Below are positions 53,536 to 64,000 of a DNA stretch of 64,000 bases, piece after piece. This DNA comes from an uncultured Dongia sp. Lineage in GTDB: Bacteria > Pseudomonadota > Alphaproteobacteria > Dongiales > Dongiaceae. The position numbers were made by a program, and so were the translations under genes. Positions within the stretch are counted from its first letter, which is position 1, and every line of letters begins with the position of its first letter. The stretch spans positions 1 to 64,000 of the forward strand of contig NZ_CAKZGO010000042.1 in NCBI RefSeq assembly GCF_936916975.1. The letters run 5' to 3'. The notes below the pieces were generated by a model. That model did no database searches and had not been told where the DNA came from. It saw only the letters and a list, made by a program, of their open reading frames with translations.

Positions 53536-54168
53536 ATGATTGGGAGATTCGCCATTCTGATGATCCTGCTCGTGACTGTGGCGAGTTGTACGTCGTCAAG
53601 TGCGAAGGTCTCTGGCGGCCAACTGGCAGCGGACGAAATGGCGGAGGCCGCCTATCGTGCCGAGATCGCTGCCGTTGGTTTGGACATGCGTTTGCGACTT
53701 ATGAAGGCATGCTCAAATGTCGATCCGGAATTGCCTGCGTGGGCACAAGCAGGAAACGGAGGTACGCAATGCATGCGAGAGAAAATCGAAAATGCATTTA
53801 ACGAGCCAGACGGGATCGCTGCCTGTGCTGGGAGCTTTGATCTGGGGCGGCATTTTGCCTGCCTGGCCGCTGGCAGCTATCTTAATGAGCTTCGCCGCAA
53901 TATAAGGAGTCCGAAGCTGCTATCCGCTCAAGAGTGGAGCGATCCGACGCAGGCAATCAAGAACACGCTCGACGAAGCGAAAGTCCAGGCAATTTCGCAA
54001 TGCATCAGCTCCTCCTCAACAGATTGCGAGGAGCGATTCTTGTTGACGATGTTCGGAATCGACTCAGATATTGAGCGAAATTGTGCAGTCTTGGCATCGC
54101 CGGCACAATGCCTGCTGCGGAAGTCGATGATGGCCTTCATGCGCAATCGCGCGATGATGATCTGGTAG
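53536..54168 (+). CDS. Hypothetical Cys-rich lipoprotein, tandem paralog 2
   Basis: MIGRFAILMILLVTVASCTSSS lipobox; LLTMFGIDSDIERNCAVLASPAQCLLRK. Confidence 0.68.
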   Translation: MIGRFAILMILLVTVASCTSSSAKVSGGQLAADEMAEAAYRAEIAAVGLDMRLRLMKACSNVDPELPAWAQAGNGGTQCMREKIENAFNEPDGIAACAGSFDLGRHFACLAAGSYLNELRRNIRSPKLLSAQEWSDPTQAIKNTLDEAKVQAISQCISSSSTDCEERFLLTMFGIDSDIERNCAVLASPAQCLLRKSMMAFMRNRAMMIW

Positions 54169-54195
54169 GTCATCGTCCGGTGAGGGCGACTGGTT

Positions 54196-55563
54196 TCACA
54201 CGCCCAACCAGCCCGCGAGATCTCCTAGCGCGCGCTGACTCAGGCGTGGCTTGCGGCCGGATTTCCATTCGCGCAGCAGCGCCTTGGTGAGACCCTCCGG
54301 CGGATCGATCTCCGGGAACAGGCCGAAATTCACGTTCATCGGCTGGAAGGTCTTGGCATCCGCCTGACCGGTGATATGGCCGATGAGGGCACCCAAAGCC
54401 GTCGTGAGCGGCGGCGGTGTGATTGCCTGGCCGCGGCGCTCGGCGGCGGCAAAGCGGCCGGCAAGCAGGCCGATCGCAGCACTCTCGACATAGCCTTCGA
54501 CGCCGGTGATCTGGCCGGCAAAGCGCAGACGCGGCTGTTGCTTCAGGCGCAAGGCCTGGTCCAGCAGCTTGGGGCTGTTGATGAAGGTGTTGCGGTGGAG
54601 ACCGCCCAGCCGCGCGAACTCGGCGTTTTCCAGGCCAGGAATGCTGCGGAAGACGCGCACCTGTTCAGCATATTTCAGCTTCGTCTGGAAGCCGACCATG
54701 TTGTAGAGCGTGCCCAGCGCATTGTCCTGGCGCAGCTGCACGACAGCGTAGGGGCGGCGTTGTTCGCGCGGATCGAACAGGCCGATGGGCTTCATCGGGC
54801 CGAAGCGCAGGGTGTTGGCGCCCCGTGCGGCCATGATCTCAATGGGCAGGCAGCCTTCGAAATAAGGGGTGCCTTCCCACTCCTTGAATTCGGTTTTCTC
54901 GCCGACCAGCAACGCTTCGATGAAGGCCAGGTATTGCGGCTTGTCGAGCGGGCAGTTGATGTAGTCGGCGCCGTCGCCCTCGGGTCCGACCTTGTCATAG
55001 CGCGACTGGAACCAGGCCTTGTCGAGATCGATGCTGTCCTTGTGTACGATGGGGGCGATGGCGTCGAAGAAGCTCAAGGATGCTTCGCCGGTCAGCGACA
55101 GGATCGCTTCGGCCAAAGCGGGGGAGGTGAGGGGGCCGGTCGCCACGATGACGCTGTCCCAATCGGCCGGCGGCAATCCTTCGATCTCGCCGCGGGTGAA
55201 GGTGACGAGGGGATGCGCGGTCAGGGCTTCTGTCACCCGTTCAGCAAAGCCGTCTCGGTCGACGGCGAGCGCGCCGCCCGCAGGCAGCTTGCTGGCATCG
55301 GCGGATTTCAAGATCAGCGAGCCCGCTCGGCGCATTTCCTCATGCAGGAGGCCCACGGCATTGTTCTCCGCATCGTCCGAACGGAACGAGTTGGAGCAGA
55401 CAAGTTCGGCGCAGCGATCGGTCTGGTGGGCGTCGGTGGCGCGGTGCGGCCGCATTTCATGGAGGATCACCGGCACGCCGGCCGAGACGAGTTGCCAGGC
55501 AGCCTCGGAGCCGGCCAGACCGGCGCCGATGATATGGACGGGTTTAAGCGTGTTTTCAGTCAT
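54196..55563 (-). CDS. trmFO: FADH2/folate-dependent tRNA (uracil-54-C5)-methyltransferase
   Basis: [61 protein letters not shown]. Confidence 0.95.
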   Translation of the reverse strand: MTENTLKPVHIIGAGLAGSEAAWQLVSAGVPVILHEMRPHRATDAHQTDRCAELVCSNSFRSDDAENNAVGLLHEEMRRAGSLILKSADASKLPAGGALAVDRDGFAERVTEALTAHPLVTFTRGEIEGLPPADWDSVIVATGPLTSPALAEAILSLTGEASLSFFDAIAPIVHKDSIDLDKAWFQSRYDKVGPEGDGADYINCPLDKPQYLAFIEALLVGEKTEFKEWEGTPYFEGCLPIEIMAARGANTLRFGPMKPIGLFDPREQRRPYAVVQLRQDNALGTLYNMVGFQTKLKYAEQVRVFRSIPGLENAEFARLGGLHRNTFINSPKLLDQALRLKQQPRLRFAGQITGVEGYVESAAIGLLAGRFAAAERRGQAITPPPLTTALGALIGHITGQADAKTFQPMNVNFGLFPEIDPPEGLTKALLREWKSGRKPRLSQRALGDLAGWLGV

Positions 55564-55669
55564 GGCGGGGTGATAGCCCCCTGGATGCGTTCGGGCAAGA
55601 GGAGATGGGGTATTGACGGGGGCCGGGAGACGTCGGAACCATTGATGTGACGAACCAAAGGAGAAAAAC

Positions 55670-56059
55670 ATGCTGAATTTCCTCAATCCGCCTGCGGCAC
55701 CACCGCCCTTCAGCCGCTATTCGCAGATGGTCTCGGCTCCGGCCAATTATCGCTGGCTGCATATCAGCGGGCAGGTGGGCTGCGATCGCCAGCACAAGGC
55801 CGCGCAAGGATTCGATGCCCAGGCGGCGTTGGCCTGGAGCAACCTCGTCGCCTGCCTGGAGGCGGATGGCATGACGGTTCATGATCTGGTGAAGGTGAAC
55901 GTCATCCTGACCCGGACCAGCGACGTGCCGGCCTCGCGCGTGGCGCGGGACCGGGTCCTGGCCGGGGCGCAGCCGGCCTCGACCCTGATCGTGGTGTCGT
56001 CACTGGCCCATGCGGATTGGTTGATCGAGGTCGAGGGCATTGCAGCCAGCGCTGCGTAG
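55670..56059 (+). CDS. RidA family protein
   Basis: [53 protein letters not shown]. Confidence 0.88.
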   Translation: MLNFLNPPAAPPPFSRYSQMVSAPANYRWLHISGQVGCDRQHKAAQGFDAQAALAWSNLVACLEADGMTVHDLVKVNVILTRTSDVPASRVARDRVLAGAQPASTLIVVSSLAHADWLIEVEGIAASAA

Positions 56060-56086
56060 CTGCGTATCAGGGCCGGATCCGCGAAG

Positions 56087-56725
56087 TCAGGCTGCCTGCT
56101 CGATCCCCTGATCCTTCAGCATTTGTGCATAGGCGGGGCGGGCGAATGCGGTCCTGATCAACTTGTTGAGATGCGGATAGAGATGGCCGGGTTTTTCGGT
56201 CTTCCTGGACCAGCGCACCAGCATCACCAGGAAATAGTCGCAGGCATAAAAGGGAGTCCCGCACAGATGTGGCCCCTTGGTGGCGAGCTCGCTATCGAGG
56301 AAGGTCCACATTTTGGCAAGCCGCTCTTCAGCTTTTGCCTTGAGCTTCGCTTGCTCCGCGGCGCCGTCGATAAAGTTCTCAGCATGCCACCAGTGCATCA
56401 GCGCTTCCTGCACGGTGTTGGTGAGGTAGGCCATCCATTGCAGATAGAGTGCGCGATCAGCGTGGTCGATGGCAGGCGCCAGCTTGAGCTCGGGATGCCG
56501 CTCGACCAGGAACTGGCAGATGGCCGCACTCTCATACATCACCTGATCATCGTCATAGACCAAGGTCGGCACGCGGCCATGCGGGTTGAGCTTCATATAC
56601 GCGGCGCTCTTCTGCTCGTTCTTCTCATCGTCGACGAGAATGAACTCAGCCTTGGCGCCGGATTCAAGGATGATTGCCTGCGGTGCCATCGCGGCACTGC
56701 CGGGACTGTAATAGAGCTTGTACAT
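56087..56725 (-). CDS. Glutathione S-transferase family protein
   Basis: MYKLYYSPGSAAMAPQAIILESGAKAEFILVD; GRVPTLVYDDDQVMYESAAICQFL. Confidence 0.88.
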   Translation of the reverse strand: MYKLYYSPGSAAMAPQAIILESGAKAEFILVDDEKNEQKSAAYMKLNPHGRVPTLVYDDDQVMYESAAICQFLVERHPELKLAPAIDHADRALYLQWMAYLTNTVQEALMHWWHAENFIDGAAEQAKLKAKAEERLAKMWTFLDSELATKGPHLCGTPFYACDYFLVMLVRWSRKTEKPGHLYPHLNKLIRTAFARPAYAQMLKDQGIEQAA

Positions 56726-56745
56726 CGTTCCCCCTTGTAACGTCG

Positions 56746-57750
56746 TTACGTCTTGGTCGCACGGATCACCGCCGAGCCGCCACGGACCGTCATCTGAACC
56801 GGATCGGCACAGCCGGCTGCCTTCAGCCAGTCGACATGCTCCGACGTGGTATATGACCGCCCCGAGGGGTAGAAATTCATCAGCGTTACGTTGAGATAGA
56901 CACCGGCGGGCGGCGACAAGCGGTCGTCGTTCAAGATGCCGCTCCCGGTAATATAGATATGCCCGCCGGGTCGCAGTCCCGCGACGGCATGCCTGATGGC
57001 CTTTGCCGCATCTTCCGGCGCCAGTACCTGGACGAGGGCGCGCAGCAAGGCGGCGTCATGCTTGCCTTTGAGTGGCGCGGCGGTGATGTCGCCGGTCTCG
57101 ATGGCGATCCGGTCCCGGCAAGGAAAATCATCCAGCAGTGCAGCTGTGGCCTTGGCGACGCTCGGCAGTTCGAACAGCGTACCGCGCATCGTAGCGTGCT
57201 GTTCCATGAGGCCGGCCAGGGCGGCGCCCGACCCGCCGCCGACATCGACGATGCTGCCGACGCTTGAGAAATCGAATTGCTTGCCGAGTGCGCGGCCGGT
57301 CGCCATCGCGAAGGGGATCATGCCGCGCAGGAAGGCGGTGAGGCTCGCTTCATCCATTTCGGCGAAATCGTGGAGAGCGGCGGGTGCGCCGCGCCGAATC
57401 GATTCCGCAGTTTTGAGATCCGCTTCCCAAATTTCCCGTCTCAGTTCATGGCCACCACCGATATAGCGCGGACTCCCCTTGACCAGGAACGCGGCCGCCT
57501 CGGGTGAATTGGCGAAATGGCCGTTCTCATAGGTGAGGAGATTGGTGAGGACCAGCGCGTAGAGGAGGCGCGATAACCGATCCTCGTCGAGGCCTAGATC
57601 GGTCGCCAGCATCGCCGCTGAGCGTGGCCCATTTGCCAACAGGCTGAACACATCGAGGTCCATGCCGGCCAGCAGCGCCAGAGCCGGTGCCACGCCTGCC
57701 TCCAATCGGTCGATGGTGTCGGGTGTCAGATTCGATATTTCTTCGCTCAA
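56746..57750 (-). CDS. O-methyltransferase (family 2, acetylserotonin O-methyltransferase-like)
   Basis: IVDVGGGSGAALAGLMEQHATMRGTLFELPSVAKA; HDAALLRALVQVLAPEDAAKAIRHAVAGLRPGGHIYI; N-terminal winged-helix-like dimerisation domain. Confidence 0.85.
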   Translation of the reverse strand: MSEEISNLTPDTIDRLEAGVAPALALLAGMDLDVFSLLANGPRSAAMLATDLGLDEDRLSRLLYALVLTNLLTYENGHFANSPEAAAFLVKGSPRYIGGGHELRREIWEADLKTAESIRRGAPAALHDFAEMDEASLTAFLRGMIPFAMATGRALGKQFDFSSVGSIVDVGGGSGAALAGLMEQHATMRGTLFELPSVAKATAALLDDFPCRDRIAIETGDITAAPLKGKHDAALLRALVQVLAPEDAAKAIRHAVAGLRPGGHIYITGSGILNDDRLSPPAGVYLNVTLMNFYPSGRSYTTSEHVDWLKAAGCADPVQMTVRGGSAVIRATKT

Positions 57751-57856
57751 GACAATCTCCGTTGTCGTGGAGCCGAGATTGTTACCTCGTGCTCAAGCGA
57801 CCGACTGCAATGTCACGTGTTACCGCTGTAACCTGCTTGCTTCTCCCGGTTCCGCT

Positions 57857-60730
<2,874 letters not shown>

Positions 60731-60914
60731 GGGCAAGCAACCGCACTTTCAGGCTGAATCGGGATATTTCGGGGATCGAGTTAGGGCGCATCATAGCGAC
60801 CTTCGCCCCCTCGTAATACCCCTTTTGTTCTTCTTTCCAGGATGCTAGGAAAATGGACTGCGAAGCGCTATACGGGCGCACCAGTTCAATCGGATTCCAG
60901 CAGGGGGCAGCGTC

Positions 60915-61427
60915 ATGGCGGGCAGCGTCAACAAGGTCATTCTCATCGGCAATCTCGGGCGTGACCCCGAAATCCGCGCAACGCAAGACGGCACCAAGGT
61001 CGCCAACCTGTCGATCGCGACCTCGGAATCCTGGCGCGACAAGAGTTCCGGCGAACGCCGCGAGAAGACCGAATGGCACCGTGTCGTGATCTTCAACGAA
61101 CGCTTGGTCGACGTGGCCGAGCGCTTCCTGAAGAAGGGCTCCAAGGTCTATCTCGAAGGTCAGCTGCAGACCCGCAAATGGACCGACCAATCCGGTGCCG
61201 AGAAGTACACCACCGAAGTCGTGCTACAGCGTTTCCGTGGAGAACTCACCATGCTCGACGGCAAGGGTGAAGGCGGCGGTGCGATGGCCGACAATGGCGA
61301 TGCCGGTTATGGCGGCGGCGCTGGTGGTGGCGGTTACGGCGGCGGCAGCGGTGGCGGCTCGTCCGGCGGCGGCGCATCGGGTGGCGGTCGCAGCGGCGGC
61401 GACCTCGATGACGACATTCCGTTCTGA
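60915..61427 (+). CDS. ssb: Single-stranded DNA-binding protein
   Basis: [62 protein letters not shown]; Gly-rich linker; DDDIPF tail. Confidence 0.97.
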   Translation: MAGSVNKVILIGNLGRDPEIRATQDGTKVANLSIATSESWRDKSSGERREKTEWHRVVIFNERLVDVAERFLKKGSKVYLEGQLQTRKWTDQSGAEKYTTEVVLQRFRGELTMLDGKGEGGGAMADNGDAGYGGGAGGGGYGGGSGGGSSGGGASGGGRSGGDLDDDIPF

Positions 61428-61599
61428 TGCAGGGCTGAGGTGTTTTGGAGACTTAACGCCTCAGAAACGCCCACTCCTGGGAGTGTAACCGACCGCGACA
61501 GCACGCCACTGCAATTGCGTGTCGAACACTCAGGCGCCAAACGCTGCGATTTCAGCAGCGGCGCGGCTACATCTGAAAACTATCACTCGGTGTCAACTC

Positions 61600-61815
61600 T
61601 TATTCGGTAACAGGGACCGAGGTATCCGGCGAGGCATCGGTCTGGGCCGCGATCATCGCTTCCTCGGTCGACGGGGCACTCACGTCGTCATTCGTGCTGG
61701 TCTGCTGGTCTGTGGTTGGCGCCGGCACGGAGGCGGAAACGTGACCAGGGCAGTCCGCCATCGCGGAAGCTCCAAAGAGGCTAAGAATTGCTGCAAGTCC
61801 AAGTACTCGCTTCAT
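61600..61815 (-). CDS. Small secreted hypothetical protein
   Basis: MKRVLGLAAILSLFGASAMADCPGHVSASVPAPTTDQQTST...: signal peptide plus Thr/Ser/Asp-rich short mature part. Confidence 0.5.
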   Translation of the reverse strand: MKRVLGLAAILSLFGASAMADCPGHVSASVPAPTTDQQTSTNDDVSAPSTEEAMIAAQTDASPDTSVPVTE

Positions 61816-61963
61816 GTCTTCCTCCCATAGTGGCGTTCAAGTCGGCAGCATCATCAGTCTAGCAGAAATTCTGGCTGCTGATGAGTCCGGCGAGTGGCGC
61901 CTCTTTCCCTGATCGGTCGCTGATCACAAGATTGTCACGGAAGCCCGCCGGGTTCGGCTGCAA

Positions 61964-64000
61964 TCAAGAACGCTCAGCGGGCGCAAACCATGTCTTGAAG
62001 CCCTCCAGCACGACCAGCAGGATTGAGGTTGTCGAGATAATCAAAAGCAGGTCGTCGCCGTGAAGGGGACCCAGATGAAACATTTCCTGCCCAAGGGGGG
62101 TAAATAAGGTCAGGCCGAGCAGGCAGGTGACGCCCAGCAGCACGTAGGCGAGAGCTGCATTGGGACGAACGATCGCTCGTATCAAGGAGGTGCTGAAGGA
62201 GCGATTGATCAGAATGAGGGCGACAATCCCAATGACTAGCGATGCAAAGGTCACAGCTCGAACTTCATTCTCGGCCATGCCGCGTTCCAAAGCGAAGAGA
62301 TAGATGCCGACGGTGAGCAAGAAGACACTCAGTCCCTGAAGAATGCTCCAGCCGATCACCTGGCGGGAGAAAAGCGTCGCTTCGGGATGGCGCGGCGGCC
62401 TGCGCATGACATCCCGCTCATCGACTTCTGACTCGAACGCCAGGGTGCAAACGGGATCAATGACCATTTCGAGAAAAGCGATATGCATTGGGCCGAAGAG
62501 GACCGGAAGACCGAATAGCAGGGGTAACAGAGCCAGCCCCGCAATCGGTACATGGACTGCGATGATGAAACTCATCGCCTTGCGGAGATTGTCGTAGATG
62601 CGGCGCCCCAGCCGGATCGCTTTGACGATCGACCCGAAGTCGTCATCCAGCAGCACGATCGAGGCAGCTTCGCGTGCCACATCGGTGCCGCGTCCTCCCA
62701 TCGCAATACCGATATGGGCAGCCTTCAAGGATGGCGCGTCGTTGACCCCATCGCCCGTCATCGCCACGACTTCGCCGCGCGCTTTGAAGGCATTGACGAT
62801 GCGCAATTTCTGTTCGGGGAGAATGCGGGCAAAAACCGGCGCGCCAGCTATCTTCTGCCCTAAGCCGGCTTGATCGAGGGCATCGATTTCGCTGCCAGTG
62901 ACGACTTCCGATGCAGCAATACCCGCCTCATTGGCGATGGCGAGAGCGGTCGCCGGATAGTCACCGGTGATCATGACGACCTTGATTCCGGCGGAACGGC
63001 ATTCGGCAACCGCGGCGGGAACGCCGATACGCAGAGGATCGGCCAACCCCACCAGGCCAAGGAACTCAAGGGCGAGGCCGTGCTGGGAGTCCGGCAGGTG
63101 GCCGGCGGACACTTGCCCTCGCGCGACGCCGAGTACGCGCATGCCACTGCGCCCCATATCGTCGACCGACTGCTTGAGCAGAGCAAGATCTTCAGCGCTC
63201 GCGCGGCACAGCCGTGCCACAGCTTCCGGAGCACCCTTCGTTGCCACAAAGCTGAAAGTGGGATCGCCCACCATCTCCCAGGCGTTGGACATGGCCAAGA
63301 GGTCGGGCCGCAAGCCATATTCACGAACGATGTGGTGCCCGGTATCTCGGAGATATAAGGGTTCATGCAATCGGCTGCCGAGGTCGTGGAAAGCCCGCTC
63401 CATCGGATCGAAAGGGATGGGAGCGCTGCCAAGGATGCCGCACTCGACCAGGGGCGTGAAGGACACCGGCGGTGCCGTATCCGGTCTCTCGGACAGTTTG
63501 AAGGCTAGTCCGTTGCCATAGCCGAGACGAAGTTCGGCGATGGTCATGCGGTTCTCGGTGAGGGTCCCGGTCTTGTCGGTGCAAAGAATTGTCGCCGCAC
63601 CCAGCGTTTCGATGGCGGCAGCGCGGCGCGTCAGCACGCGGGCGCGGGAAATCCGCCAGGCACCCATGGCCATGAACACGGTAAGAATGACCGGAAATTC
63701 TTCCGGGATGAGTGACATGCCGATCGCGATCGCGGCCAGAATGCCTTCCAGCCAATTGCCGCGCATCATGCCATAGAGCAGAACCACCAACAGGCTGACG
63801 GCGCCTGCGATGCCTGCGAAAATTCGGACGAGGCGCCGGATCTGGGTCTGGAGCCGTGGTGGTTCCGGCCGCAACGATCGCAATGTTTCGCCGATCTTGC
63901 CGATCTCACTGCGTGGCCCGGTTGCCGACACCGCGCCAAGGCCGCCCCCTCGTACCACCAACGACCCTGAATAGGCGTATGGAAGGTCGTCACCGCCCGG
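61964..64000 (-). CDS. Cation-transporting P-type ATPase, N-terminus beyond window edge
   Basis: ILCTDKTGTLTENRMTI, KVVMITGDYPATALAIANEAGI, VAMTGDGVNDAPSLKAAHIGIAMGGRGTDVAREAASIVLLDDDF; frame stays open to 64000. Confidence 0.93.
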   Translation of the reverse strand, partial: PGGDDLPYAYSGSLVVRGGGLGAVSATGPRSEIGKIGETLRSLRPEPPRLQTQIRRLVRIFAGIAGAVSLLVVLLYGMMRGNWLEGILAAIAIGMSLIPEEFPVILTVFMAMGAWRISRARVLTRRAAAIETLGAATILCTDKTGTLTENRMTIAELRLGYGNGLAFKLSERPDTAPPVSFTPLVECGILGSAPIPFDPMERAFHDLGSRLHEPLYLRDTGHHIVREYGLRPDLLAMSNAWEMVGDPTFSFVATKGAPEAVARLCRASAEDLALLKQSVDDMGRSGMRVLGVARGQVSAGHLPDSQHGLALEFLGLVGLADPLRIGVPAAVAECRSAGIKVVMITGDYPATALAIANEAGIAASEVVTGSEIDALDQAGLGQKIAGAPVFARILPEQKLRIVNAFKARGEVVAMTGDGVNDAPSLKAAHIGIAMGGRGTDVAREAASIVLLDDDFGSIVKAIRLGRRIYDNLRKAMSFIIAVHVPIAGLALLPLLFGLPVLFGPMHIAFLEMVIDPVCTLAFESEVDERDVMRRPPRHPEATLFSRQVIGWSILQGLSVFLLTVGIYLFALERGMAENEVRAVTFASLVIGIVALILINRSFSTSLIRAIVRPNAALAYVLLGVTCLLGLTLFTPLGQEMFHLGPLHGDDLLLIISTTSILLVVLEGFKTWFAPAERS

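Noticed and set aside
54376-55650. 424-aa ORF antisense to trmFO
   Set aside because: Shadow ORF with no family signature; sense frame is TrmFO.
60731-60914. Possible LexA/SOS box between divergent uvrA and ssb
   Set aside because: Searched by eye for the alphaproteobacterial GTTC-N7-GTTC box; only a single GTTC (in TTGTTCTTCTTTCC) was found, with no second half-site.

Overview
High-GC alphaproteobacterial chromosomal window (Rhodospirillales-like by gene content; inference). Most of it is ordinary housekeeping and metabolism. From left to right it holds: a truncated pseB; gcdH; a complete liv branched-chain amino-acid ABC operon with two tandem substrate-binding proteins; rpiB-glyA-nrdR-ribD-ribE-ribH-nusB-thiL; a FliL-like gene and hppA; mlaA, mipA and a TetR regulator; bamE, cbp3, yceD, rpmF-plsX-fabH-ihfA-merR; tRNA-Pro(GGG). 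Then comes an accessory segment of about 32-41 kb with an orphan membrane protein, a Cys-motif class III cyclase, two paralogous PAS-like proteins flanking a hemerythrin, a phytase-like esterase and a FecR protein. It is followed by a pentapeptide-repeat gene with parE, pseC, mscL, and an MBOAT O-acetyltransferase flanked by two paralogous SGNH-like proteins. The right end carries hydroxyproline epimerase, upp, glpK, two paralogous orphan lipoproteins, trmFO, uvrA/ssb and a truncated P-type ATPase. The observations most worth following up are: (1) the MBOAT cassette, in which one SGNH-like partner keeps the Ser and Asp-x-x-His residues and the other has lost the Ser and His; (2) the PAS / hemerythrin (His-to-Asn at a predicted iron ligand) / PAS / cyclase neighbourhood; (3) a pentapeptide-repeat gene directly upstream of parE; (4) a nested perfect 32-bp inverted repeat. 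No CRISPR array, transposase, integrase or prophage was seen. All calls come from reading the sequence and the supplied translations; no database search was run.
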